From: Caulobacter endophyticus
GTDB taxonomy: Bacteria > Pseudomonadota > Alphaproteobacteria > Caulobacterales > Caulobacteraceae
Length of the DNA: 50,799 nucleotides
Reading direction: 5' to 3'
Assembly: GCF_003116815.1 (NCBI RefSeq)
Contig: NZ_QDKQ01000019.1
Span: 1-50,799, forward strand
How positions within the stretch are numbered: position 1 is the first letter of the stretch; each line of letters opens with the position of its first letter. Below are positions 38,585 to 46,083 of this stretch, piece by piece. The notes under the pieces were generated by a model that worked only from the letters and a program-made list of their open reading frames with translations, had not been told where the DNA came from and made no database searches. Made by a program: the position numbers and the translations under genes.

Positions 38585-39853
38585 TCAGCGACCCGCGTCG
38601 ACCTCCCCCGCGCCGAACGTCCTGTCCGGCCCCGGCGCGCCCAGATCCCTGGCCTGACGTCCCAGAGCCGCCACCGCCGCCCGGGCCTTGGCCGGATCCG
38701 GCGTCGTGGTCAGCCGCGCCAGCCGTCCGGCCACCACGGGCGCGGCGAACGAGGTGCCGCGCAGGCTGGCCTTGCGTCCGCCTGGGGCGGCGGCCCGCAC
38801 GCCGGCGGCCAGGGCCGCGAACGCCACCTGGCCGTTGGCGCTGGCCTCGGGCAGCGCCCTGCCCTTGCCGTCGATCCCAGTCACCGCCACCACGCCCGGA
38901 TAGGAGGCCGGATAGAGCGGCGGCGCAGCCGGTCCGTCGTTGCCCACCGCCGCCACCACCAGCACGCCCTGGCCGACCAGCGCCTTCACCGCCGCCCGCA
39001 GCGCGGCGTTGTCGGGTCCCACCAGGCTGACATTGACCACCGGGACCTTGGCCGCGCTCATCCAGCCCAGGGCCCCGACGATCGCCGAGGCCGAGCCCCC
39101 GGTCGGTCCCGTGCCATAGACGTCGGCCGCCAACAGCCGCGCGCCGGGTCCGGCCGCGCCGTAGTCCCTAGCCGTGATCAGCGAGGCCGCCGCCGTGCCG
39201 TGCGCCCCGGCCCTGGGCGCGCCCCTGGCGAAGCCGCGCTGGTCGATGGAAACGCCGCGAAGGTCCGGATGCCCCGTATCGACGCCGCCATCGACCAGCC
39301 CAACCCGCGCGCCTTCTGCGGCGCCCACGGCTGGAGCCGTCGCGACCTGTCCCGCCATCTCCACCACGCCGGCGCCGGCGTAGATGTGATTGAAATCGTA
39401 GTCGCCGGACGGATCCAGCGCCCGCAGCCGGCGCACCGCCTCGCGAGCGTCCATGCCGCGCGGCGGCGTCAGGGTCACGAGCTCGATCCCCAGGTCGCCG
39501 GCCCGTTCGCGTCGCGCCTCGACGAAGCCGGCGGCAAGAACGCGCTGCAAGGACTCGGCGCTGGGCGACACGGCCAGCACCTCGCCGCGCACGACCGGCC
39601 GTCCCTGGTCGTCGGGCTCGAGCACGCGCGGATTGGCGCGCAGAAGCGCCGCGAGCCGGTCGAGCCTCGCCAGGTCGCGCACGCCCTGCGTCGCCCGCGC
39701 CGTCAGGTCCTCGGCCCCGTCGACCACGTCGGAGACCACCGGCAGCCGGCTGGGCAGCGACGGCAGGCCGCCTGGCAGCAACTGGGCGTCCGCCGCCGGC
39801 GCGAGAGCCAGGACGCAGGCCGCGACGACCAGGGCGGGGACTTTCTTCCGCAA
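38585..39853 (-). CDS. Secreted S8 (subtilisin-like) serine protease
   Basis: A 422-residue exported protease (signal peptide 1-23, ending AADAQ). The catalytic residues are all present: D188 in 'VGLVDGGVDTGHPD', H218 in 'GAHGTAAAS', oxyanion N305 in 'AVGNDGPAA' and S368 in 'RGTSFAAPVVAG'. A propeptide-like region (about 80-170) precedes the domain. It is divergent from an ECF sigma factor/anti-sigma pair, an arrangement often seen for regulated envelope proteases. Its substrate is unknown; cleavage of the anti-sigma factor is possible but unproven. Confidence 0.9.
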   Translation of the reverse strand: MRKKVPALVVAACVLALAPAADAQLLPGGLPSLPSRLPVVSDVVDGAEDLTARATQGVRDLARLDRLAALLRANPRVLEPDDQGRPVVRGEVLAVSPSAESLQRVLAAGFVEARRERAGDLGIELVTLTPPRGMDAREAVRRLRALDPSGDYDFNHIYAGAGVVEMAGQVATAPAVGAAEGARVGLVDGGVDTGHPDLRGVSIDQRGFARGAPRAGAHGTAAASLITARDYGAAGPGARLLAADVYGTGPTGGSASAIVGALGWMSAAKVPVVNVSLVGPDNAALRAAVKALVGQGVLVVAAVGNDGPAAPPLYPASYPGVVAVTGIDGKGRALPEASANGQVAFAALAAGVRAAAPGGRKASLRGTSFAAPVVAGRLARLTTTPDPAKARAAVAALGRQARDLGAPGPDRTFGAGEVDAGR

Positions 39854-39979
39854 TGCGATCTCCGAAACTTGCCGCGCGAGAACGATGGCCGGAACCCGCG
39901 CAGAGTGGAATAATTATCCGGTTCATGGATTAAACGCCGGAAGCGGCGCGTTTCTTCCCTTAGGCGACGTAGGCGGACC

Positions 39980-40480
39980 TTGGATTCGTTTCAGAAGGAC
40001 ATGCTGGACCTGCTGCCGCGGCTTCGCCGCATGGCGCGGGTGCTGACCCGGGATCCCGCCGACGCCGACGACCTGACGCAGCTGACCGTGGAACGCGCCC
40101 TGGCGCGCCGCGACCAGTGGCGGGAGGGCACGCGACAAGACAGCTGGATGTTTCGGATCATGCGTAACGCCTGGATCGATGAAAGCAGAAGCCGCGCCCG
40201 GCATGGCCGCGTCCTGGCGCCGCCCGAGGCCGGCGCGCACGCCGCCGACCCGGCCGCGCCGTCTCTGGACGGTCGCCTGGCCCTGACCGCCGTCGAGGCG
40301 GCGCTGGAGGCCCTGCCCGAGGACCAGCGGATCGCCGTGGCCCTGGTGCTGATCGAGGGCCTGTCCTACCAGGAAGCCGCCGACAGTCTCGACATTCCGA
40401 TGGGAACTCTCACCAGCCGCCTCGCACGCGGCCGCACGGCCCTCCAGGCCGCGCTGATCGACCAAGGAGCCAGGCCATGA
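39980..40480 (+). CDS. ECF-family RNA polymerase sigma factor
   Basis: A 166-residue extracytoplasmic-function sigma factor. Region 2 spans about 1-75 ('MLDLLPRLRRMARVLTRDPADADDLTQLTVERAL', 'SWMFRIMRNAWIDESR'). Region 4 spans about 105-160 ('ALEALPEDQRIAVALVLIEGLSYQEAADSLDIPMGTLTSRLARGRTAL'). TTG 39980 gives the longest credible start; an ATG at 40001 is an alternative. The stop overlaps the next gene (ATGA), so it is coupled to its anti-sigma factor. The 126-bp divergent spacer holds a GGAAC at 39892 that could be a -35 element. Confidence 0.92.
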   Translation: MDSFQKDMLDLLPRLRRMARVLTRDPADADDLTQLTVERALARRDQWREGTRQDSWMFRIMRNAWIDESRSRARHGRVLAPPEAGAHAADPAAPSLDGRLALTAVEAALEALPEDQRIAVALVLIEGLSYQEAADSLDIPMGTLTSRLARGRTALQAALIDQGARP

Positions 40481-41250
40481 CCGTGAGCGACGAAGAGGTC
40501 TTCGCCTATGTGGACGGCGAACTGCCGCCCGAGGCCATGGCCAGGATCACCGCGGCGATGACCAAGGACCCGGCCCTGGCCGCCAGGATCCAGGCCCAGC
40601 GCGACCTGCGCCGACTTCTGTCGGGCGCCCACGCGGGCGTGCTGCGCGAGCCGGTTCCACCCGGCCTGAAAGCCTCGGTCAGCGCCGGAAGCAAGCCGGC
40701 CGAGGTGATCGCCTTCCCCCAGCCCAAGCCGAAGGAAAAGTTGAAGGACAAGGCCAAGGTCCACAGGCCCGCAACGCCGATCGCGGGGCGGCCGGCCTTC
40801 CGCAAGCCGCCGGCCTGGGCGGCCATGGCCGCGTGCCTGGTGGCGGGCCTGGCGATCGGCCGCCTGGCCCTGCCCTCGCCGCCGACCGCCGATGGCCGCG
40901 CCGCCGAGCCGCCCATGGCCGTCGGCCCGCTGGCCCGGGCGCTGGAGGACGGCGCGTCCGCGCAGCAGGCCCAGGGCCCGGTGCGGATCGGCTTGACCTT
41001 CAAGAGCCAGGCCGGCCGCTGGTGCCGCACCTTTCAGGGCCAGGACCAGGCGGGCGTCGCCTGCCGAGCCGACGGCGCCTGGCGGGTGCTGGCCTCCTCG
41101 CCCGCGACGACGCCCCCCGCCGGCGGCGAGTATCGCCAGGCCGCCTCGGAGACGCCGGCCGCGGTGATGAGCGTGGTCGACGGCATGATCGCCGGCGTCC
41201 CGCTGGACGCCGCAGGCGAGGCCCAGGCCCTGAAGAGCAACTGGCGCTGA
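40477..41250 (+). CDS. Membrane-bound anti-sigma factor
   Basis: A 257-residue protein. The N-terminal cytoplasmic part (1-50) resembles an anti-sigma domain ('SDEEVFAYVDGELPPEAMARI') but lacks the Cys/His zinc ligands. A basic/proline linker is followed by a membrane segment at about 113-131 ('AWAAMAACLVAGLAIGRLAL') and a periplasmic domain. The latter has two cysteines, C183 and C196, in 'GRWCRTFQGQDQAGVACRADG', which could form a disulphide. It overlaps the sigma gene and probably holds that factor inactive until an envelope signal arrives. Confidence 0.85.
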   Translation: MTVSDEEVFAYVDGELPPEAMARITAAMTKDPALAARIQAQRDLRRLLSGAHAGVLREPVPPGLKASVSAGSKPAEVIAFPQPKPKEKLKDKAKVHRPATPIAGRPAFRKPPAWAAMAACLVAGLAIGRLALPSPPTADGRAAEPPMAVGPLARALEDGASAQQAQGPVRIGLTFKSQAGRWCRTFQGQDQAGVACRADGAWRVLASSPATTPPAGGEYRQAASETPAAVMSVVDGMIAGVPLDAAGEAQALKSNWR

Positions 41251-41262
41251 GTGGATCGGGAG

Positions 41263-41323
41263 GCGGATAGGGTCGCCGCCTCCTGGAAAGACTAGGGGAA
41301 AATCCAGGAGGCGGCGTATCCGC
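41263..41323. other. Large inverted repeat between anti-sigma and mini-rod genes
   Basis: GCGGATA, a 4-nt bulge, CGCCGCCTCCTGGA, a 15-nt loop, TCCAGGAGGCGGCG and TATCCGC form a 61-nt hairpin with 14-bp and 7-bp helices. No T-run follows on either strand. It lies between convergent genes, 12 bp after the anti-sigma stop and 53 bp before the stop of the 73-residue gene. It may terminate transcription or protect 3' ends. Confidence 0.65.
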
Positions 41324-41375
41324 GCCCTTCGCAGGGGGGGACGCGAGGCGGGCGCGGACAATGACCGGAGGACTG

Positions 41376-41597
41376 CTAGGCCAGAAGGTCCAGCAGGACG
41401 CCGGTCATGGCGTCGGCGGTGCGAAGCACCGCGGCGTTGGCGGAGAAGTCGGTTTTCGCCGAGATCTGCTCGACGCGCTCGGCGGCGAGATCCGTCTTGG
41501 CCTTGAGGCCTGCATCGCTCCCCACGCGCAGGGCGCTGGCGGCCAAGCGGCCGGCGGCGGCGCCCATGCCCGCGGCGGAGATCGAGAAGGCCTGCAT
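41376..41597 (-). CDS. 73-residue protein made of flagellar rod/hook end segments
   Basis: The N-terminal 'FSISAAGMGAAAGRLAASALRVGS' looks like the first helix of rod and hook proteins, and the C-terminal 'DLAAERVEQISAKTDFSANAAVLRTADAMTGVLLDLLA' looks like their conserved last helix. In FlgB/C/E/F/G the two coils are separated by 100-600 residues; here only about 12 remain. No other flagellar gene is adjacent. AGGGGA precedes the ATG. AT-rich sequence with TTAACC and TTAACG half-sites lies upstream (41638-41643 and 41707-41712, minus strand), weakly suggesting CtrA control. Could be a degenerate remnant or a dedicated small rod-like protein. Confidence 0.75.
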   Translation of the reverse strand: MQAFSISAAGMGAAAGRLAASALRVGSDAGLKAKTDLAAERVEQISAKTDFSANAAVLRTADAMTGVLLDLLA

Positions 41598-41839
41598 GAA
41601 CCGTTTCCCCTGTCGTATCGCGAAGCTGACGGGGTTCGGTTAAGCGGATATTCATAAATAGGGTGAATTTCCATCGACCTTACCCAATTATGTAGAGAAT
41701 TTTTCTCGTTAAGGTTACCAGCGCGACCACTCTGATCGCGGACAAAACGTCACCCCCCAGCAGAGCTTGCTCGACAAGCCCTCCAGCCCTCTGCAAGGTC
41801 GCCGGCTCCGCGGATCCGCCGCGCCTGGAATCTGTAAGA

Positions 41840-43498
41840 ATGCCCCTGTCGCGTCGCGCCGCCTGCCTCAGCGCCGCCCTTCTGCTGGTCGCCCAGCCCG
41901 CCCTCGCCGCTCCGAAGGACGCCTTCGTCCCCTCGCCCGAAGCGATCCGCGCGCACATGGCCTTCCTGGCCGACGACCTGATGGAGGGCCGCGAGGCCGG
42001 CACGCGCGGCTACGACCTGGCCGCCAACTATGTCGCCGCGCAGTTCGCCCTGCTGGGCCTGAAGCCCGCCGGCGACGCTGGATCCTATCTGCAGACCGTG
42101 CCGCTGGTGGCGTACCGCCCGGCGAGCGACGGCGTGATCAAGGTTGTCGAGGGCCGTGGCAGGACGGTCCGGCTGGTCTATGGCGAGGACTTCCTGCCCA
42201 GCCCTCAGGCCGACAAGGCCGAACTGGCCCTGAACGCGCCGCTGGTGTTCGTCGGCTACGGGATCAGCGCCCCCGAGCGCGGCCGAGACGACTTCGCGGG
42301 CCTGGACGTGGCCGGCAAGATCGTCGTGGTGCTGTCGGGCGCGCCAAAGGGCTTCCAGACCGAGGAACGCGCCCACTACGGATCGGCCGGCGTCAAGCGC
42401 GCCGAGGCGGCCCGGCGCGGCGCGATCGGCGTGCTGACCCTGGGCACGCCCGCCAGCGAAAAGCGCCGTCCCTTCGCGCGTGGCGTCGCCAGCAACCGTG
42501 AATGGCGCATGACCTGGAGCACCCCGGAGGGCGCGCCGTTCGTGCGCGGCGGCGCAGCCCCGGGCCTGGCCTCGATCAGCGTCAAGGGCGGCCAGAAGTT
42601 GTTCGGCTCGGCCGCTACGCGGCTGGAGGCCGCCTATGAGGCCGCCGAAACTCCGGACGGCAAGGTCGTGGGCTTCGCCCTGCCGACGTCCGCCAGCCTG
42701 GCCCTGAAGAGCCAGATCGAGCAGCGTCGCAGCAGCAACGTCGCCGGCCTGATCGAGGGCTCGGATCCGACGCTGAAGGCGCAGACCATCGTTCTCAGCG
42801 CCCACCTCGACCACGAAGGGATCAGGGAGAACCCCAAGCCCGGCGAGGACGCGGTCTATAACGGCGCCCTGGACAATGCGAGCGGCGTCGCCACCCTGCT
42901 GGAGGTCGGCCGCGGCTTCATCCAGGCCAAGGACCGGCCCAAGCGCTCTATCCTGCTGCTGGCCGTCACCGCCGAGGAAAAAGGCCTGATCGGCTCGGAA
43001 TATTTCGCGCACAATCCGACCGTCCCCAGGGCGGACCTGGCCGCCGACGTCAATCTGGACATGCCGGTGCTGCTGTATCCGTTCACCGACGTGGTGGCGT
43101 TCGGGGCCGACCGTTCGTCCATCGGTCCGATCGTGGCCAGGGCCGCGGGTCGCGTCGACATCGCCCTGTCGCCCGATCCGATGCCGGAAGAAGGCCTCTT
43201 CACCCGCAGCGACCACTATCGCTTCGTCGAGCAAGGCGTGCCCTCGGTGTTCCTGATGACCGGTTTCAAGAACGGCGGCGAGAAGGCCTTCAAGGACTTC
43301 CTGACCACGCATTACCACAAGCCCAATGACGACCTGAAGCAGCCGATCGACTACCAGGCCGCCGCCAGGTTCGCCCGGGTCAACTACGAGATCGCCCACG
43401 ACCTGGCCGACGCCGCCGAGCGCCCGACCTGGAACGCGGGCGACTTCTTCGGCTCGACCTTCGCGCCCAAGGGGCATCCGTCCTCGGCCGCGCGCTGA
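41840..43498 (+). CDS. Secreted M28-family metallopeptidase
   Basis: A 552-residue zinc peptidase with a signal peptide (residues 1-24, QPALAAP). A PA-type inserted domain is at about 130-290. The zinc-ligand blocks are 'LSAHLDHEG' (H322), 'YNGALDNASG' (D345), 'AVTAEEKGLIGS' (E379, E380), 'VNLDMP' (D407) and 'THYHKPNDD' near residue 492. Family members are aminopeptidases acting on oligopeptides. It should act in the periplasm or outside the cell. Confidence 0.92.
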   Translation: MPLSRRAACLSAALLLVAQPALAAPKDAFVPSPEAIRAHMAFLADDLMEGREAGTRGYDLAANYVAAQFALLGLKPAGDAGSYLQTVPLVAYRPASDGVIKVVEGRGRTVRLVYGEDFLPSPQADKAELALNAPLVFVGYGISAPERGRDDFAGLDVAGKIVVVLSGAPKGFQTEERAHYGSAGVKRAEAARRGAIGVLTLGTPASEKRRPFARGVASNREWRMTWSTPEGAPFVRGGAAPGLASISVKGGQKLFGSAATRLEAAYEAAETPDGKVVGFALPTSASLALKSQIEQRRSSNVAGLIEGSDPTLKAQTIVLSAHLDHEGIRENPKPGEDAVYNGALDNASGVATLLEVGRGFIQAKDRPKRSILLLAVTAEEKGLIGSEYFAHNPTVPRADLAADVNLDMPVLLYPFTDVVAFGADRSSIGPIVARAAGRVDIALSPDPMPEEGLFTRSDHYRFVEQGVPSVFLMTGFKNGGEKAFKDFLTTHYHKPNDDLKQPIDYQAAARFARVNYEIAHDLADAAERPTWNAGDFFGSTFAPKGHPSSAAR

Positions 43499-43565
43499 GC
43501 GACCCATTGACCGAAGGGACGGAGGAGCCGATTTTACCCCTTCGTCCTTATCGAGAGGGAATCTG

Positions 43566-44195
43566 GTGGCCAGCGTGGGCGCGCTCCTGAAGCTCGGCGT
43601 GATCACGCCTGTGGCGATGGTCGCCGACGTGTGGCTGGCCCAGAAGCTGTTCCCCGGCTTCGACCCCGGCGCCCAGTTCATCAGCGAGCTGGGCGGACCG
43701 GCGGCCCCCACCCCCGAAATCTTCAACCTCGGCATGATGCTGGCCGGCGCGGCGGGCCTGTTCGCCGGGGCCGGCTTCGCCCATGCGCTGGAGAAGGCGG
43801 GCGGCCGCCGGCAGGTCTCGGCTTTCGCGGGGCTGTGGGTGGCCATGACGGGCCTGGGGGCCTTGTTCGCCGGCGTCTTCCACTGGCCCGACCCGATGCA
43901 CAGGGCCTGCGGCGTCGGCCTGGCCATCCAGTTCGCTCCCCTGTTCACCGCCTGGGCCCTGTGGGGCAAGCCTGGCTACCGGCGGCTGGCGCACTTTTCG
44001 CTGGGCTGGTTCTTCGGCCTGCTGCTGGTGCTGGCCCTGCTGACGGGCGTGTGGAACGTGCGCACGGGCAATGACGTCGGCTTCTGGCAGCGAGGGCACG
44101 CGTTCCTGGGCCTCCTGTGGCTGGGCATCGCCGCCTGGAGCCTGGAACGCGGCTGGCGGGCCAAGCCGGCGGAACTGGAGCCGGCGACGGCTTAG
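43566..44195 (+). CDS. DUF998-family membrane protein
   Basis: A 209-residue protein with about six hydrophobic segments. 'FPGFDPGAQFISELGGPAAPTPEIFNLGMMLAG' is the DUF998 signature (the 'FISELG' motif), and 'FHWPDPMHRACGVGLAIQF' is a second conserved block. The family is related to the frizzled/heptahelical-like membrane proteins and has no known function. GTG 43566 starts the frame, preceded by GAGAGGGAA. It lies 67 bp after the M28 peptidase gene and may be co-transcribed. Confidence 0.75.
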   Translation: MASVGALLKLGVITPVAMVADVWLAQKLFPGFDPGAQFISELGGPAAPTPEIFNLGMMLAGAAGLFAGAGFAHALEKAGGRRQVSAFAGLWVAMTGLGALFAGVFHWPDPMHRACGVGLAIQFAPLFTAWALWGKPGYRRLAHFSLGWFFGLLLVLALLTGVWNVRTGNDVGFWQRGHAFLGLLWLGIAAWSLERGWRAKPAELEPATA

Positions 44196-44811
44196 GCGGC
44201 TTGCGGCCAACTTCCCTCCCCTTCAAGGAGGATCTGGCGCTACGAACCTCCCCCAGAAGGCGAGCCTCGAAGGACGCACGGCTTCGCAGCCTCGCGCTTT
44301 CGCTGCGATGGTGATCGGAGAGGGCGCGGGGCGTCCGGGCCTCGCCCGGATGTGTTTGTTCTAAGTACCGTTTCGACGAAGCAGAACGCCCCGCGCGATC
44401 GTTTGTCCTCAGGCCGGGGCGCGCGGGCCTCTTCCGCCCTGTGCCCCTTCCCCATGCAATGCGCCCCGTTTCTTGACAGCCAGGCGTGCATGGCGGCGCG
44501 AACCCTTGGACGGGCGGGAGCCTAGTCAGGCAAGCTCCCGATGGACGGGTTTACGTCCCCCATCCTCATTTAAGCCTTCAGGCCCGGCTCACGCCGCTCC
44601 TTCAGCCCCGCTCGATCGCATCCACGTCGCCGCGTCGGGCCGGATCCTTGCGCCCTCTCCCTGCGACGGGACCCAATGATTATGCGGCGGGTTTGAGCGC
44701 GTCTGATCCAGGCGCATGAGAAAGTTGCAAGGTGTTGATCACGTTCAGGACTTTTCGCCGAACGCCGGGGATCCACGCTGCTCTATCCCCATAACCAGGG
44801 AACCTTCCCCC
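44196..44811. other. 616-bp structured spacer between convergent genes
   Basis: No convincing gene. Visible structures: a remnant of the intergenic repeat near 44213-44262; an 11-bp inverted repeat, GCGCGGGGCGT (44324-44334) with ACGCCCCGCGC (44386-44396), enclosing the hairpin TCCGGGC-CTC-GCCCGGA; and at about 44506-44570 two copies of GGACGGG flanking CGGGAGC-N12-GCTCCCG, followed by CGTCC that could pair with either copy. A TTGACA lies at 44474-44479. A small structured RNA could be encoded here, but no known RNA family was recognised. Confidence 0.4.
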
Positions 44812-45192
44812 TTAGGCCAGGGTCACGAACAGCTCGTTCTCGATCACCCACTGGCCGGCGACCTTGCGCCAGGTGGCCAGGTAGGCGCCGCTCTGGGTCG
44901 CCCCCTCGCCTTTCCAGGTTCCGATCCAGCGGCCGCGTTCCGCGGCGCGGACGCCGTCGGCGTCGAGTTCGATCAGGTCGCTGGTGCGGGCGTAGGAGAC
45001 GAAGTCGCGGTCGGCGAACTGGGCGGCGAAGGCCTCGATAATCTGGTCGCGGCCCAGCAGCAGCGAGCCGTCGCCGGCGATCACCTTGGCGTCGGCGCTA
45101 AAGAACGGGACGAGGCGGCCAGCGTCCTTGCCGGCGATCAGCCGGTTGGTGAGCTTGCGACGGGCGGCGACGGCGTCCTGCGGCGCGATCAT
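44812..45192 (-). CDS. SnoaL/NTF2-like domain protein
   Basis: A 126-residue protein of the NTF2-like fold. The N-terminal helices 'AVAARRKLTNRLIAGKDAGRLVPFF' are followed by 'LLLGRDQIIEAFAAQF' and a C-terminal sheet 'GRWIGTWKGEGATQSGAYLATWRKVAGQWVIENELFV', the DUF4440-type pattern. The fold is used both by small enzymes and by ligand-binding proteins, so function cannot be assigned. ATG 45192 starts the conserved part. Divergent from the GNAT gene, with a 72-bp spacer. Confidence 0.8.
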   Translation of the reverse strand: MIAPQDAVAARRKLTNRLIAGKDAGRLVPFFSADAKVIAGDGSLLLGRDQIIEAFAAQFADRDFVSYARTSDLIELDADGVRAAERGRWIGTWKGEGATQSGAYLATWRKVAGQWVIENELFVTLA

Positions 45193-45264
45193 GAACTGGC
45201 GGGTCCCTTCTTTGCAAAGGTGGATATAGGCTGGCCAGACCCGCCTCAGCAAACCCGGACTCCG

Positions 45265-45816
45265 ATGCCGCCGCTCGACGACCTCGCCGCCCGCGCCTCT
45301 TCCCTGCCCGTCCTGGCGACGCCTCGCCTGACCCTGCGCCCGCCGCAAGCCTCGGACTTCGAGGACAGCGTGGCCATGTGGTGCGAGCCGGAGGTCTATC
45401 GCTATGTCGGCGGCCGCGCCTCGACTCGCGAGGAAAGCTGGGCGCGGCTGCTGCGGGCGCGGGGCCTGTGGGCCCTGCTCGGCTACGGCTATTGGGCGGT
45501 GCGGGAGACCGCGACGGGGCGATATGTGGGCGAGGTCGGCTTCGCCGATTTCCACCGCGACATCGCGCCCTCGTTCGAAGGCGTGCCAGAGATGGGCTGG
45601 GTGCTGGCTAGCTGGTCGCACGGCCAGGGCTTCGGAACCGAGGCGGTCAGCGCGGGTCTGGCCTGGGGCGAGCGCCAGTGGGGTAAGGACCCGGTAGTCT
45701 GCATCATCCACCCCGACAACGCCCCCTCCCTGGCCCTGGCGGCCAGGACCGGCTTCGTCGAGGAAACCCGGACGACCTACAAGGAAAGCCCGACGGTGCT
45801 GCTGCGGCGGGGGTGA
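45265..45816 (+). CDS. GNAT-family acetyltransferase (RimJ/RimL-like)
   Basis: A 183-residue acetyltransferase resembling the RimJ/RimL group. 'LATPRLTLRPPQASDFE' is the typical N-terminus, 'GYWAVRETATGRYVGEVGFADF' the second block, 'MGWVLASWSHGQGFGTEAVSAGLAW' the acetyl-CoA-binding loop, and 'HPDNAPSLALAARTGFVEE' the last. The substrate could be an N-terminus, a side-chain amine or a small molecule. ATG 45265 precedes the conserved part. Confidence 0.88.
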   Translation: MPPLDDLAARASSLPVLATPRLTLRPPQASDFEDSVAMWCEPEVYRYVGGRASTREESWARLLRARGLWALLGYGYWAVRETATGRYVGEVGFADFHRDIAPSFEGVPEMGWVLASWSHGQGFGTEAVSAGLAWGERQWGKDPVVCIIHPDNAPSLALAARTGFVEETRTTYKESPTVLLRRG

Positions 45817-45850
45817 GCGGGGTTAGCGGTTCTCAGCGCCGTCAACCGTC

Positions 45851-45989
45851 GTCATCCCGGCCGAAGCGCAGCGAAGAGCCGGGACCCAGGGGTCGCCGCA
45901 ATGCATTGGCTACCGCCCGGGTGCTCAATCAATCCGCCGAGCCCAGTCCCCTGGGTCCCGGATAAGCGCTTCGCGCTTTCCGGGATGAC
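45851..45989. repeat. Long dispersed inverted repeat
   Basis: A left arm starting GTCATCCCGG, then a stretch with GCGCAGCGAAGAGCC, and GGGACCCAGGGG is mirrored about 70 bp later by CCCCTGGGTCCCGG, AAGCGCTTCGCGCTTTCC and GGGATGAC. This layout matches the GTCATCCCGG-type intergenic repeats widely found in alphaproteobacterial genomes. It differs in sequence from the other repeat family in the window. It fills most of the spacer between the GNAT and cckA genes. Confidence 0.75.
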
Positions 45990-46018
45990 GAGCCTGGAGG
46001 ACTCCGAAAAGCCTGGGT

Positions 46019-46040
46019 CCCCGCTTTCGCGGGGATTTTA
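46019..46040 (+). terminator. Hairpin with T-run between GNAT and cckA
   Basis: CCCCGC-TTTC-GCGGGG followed by ATTTTA, on the plus strand, downstream of the GNAT gene and the long repeat. It could end plus-strand transcripts before they enter antisense to cckA. Confidence 0.6.
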
Positions 46041-46083
46041 CGGAAGAGAGGGCGAGGCGGGCAGCATTCGCTCCCCCGCCCTC

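Noticed and set aside
44240..44679. Short open frames on both strands in the 616-bp spacer
   Set aside because: No ribosome binding sites, irregular codon positions, and overlap with inverted repeats.
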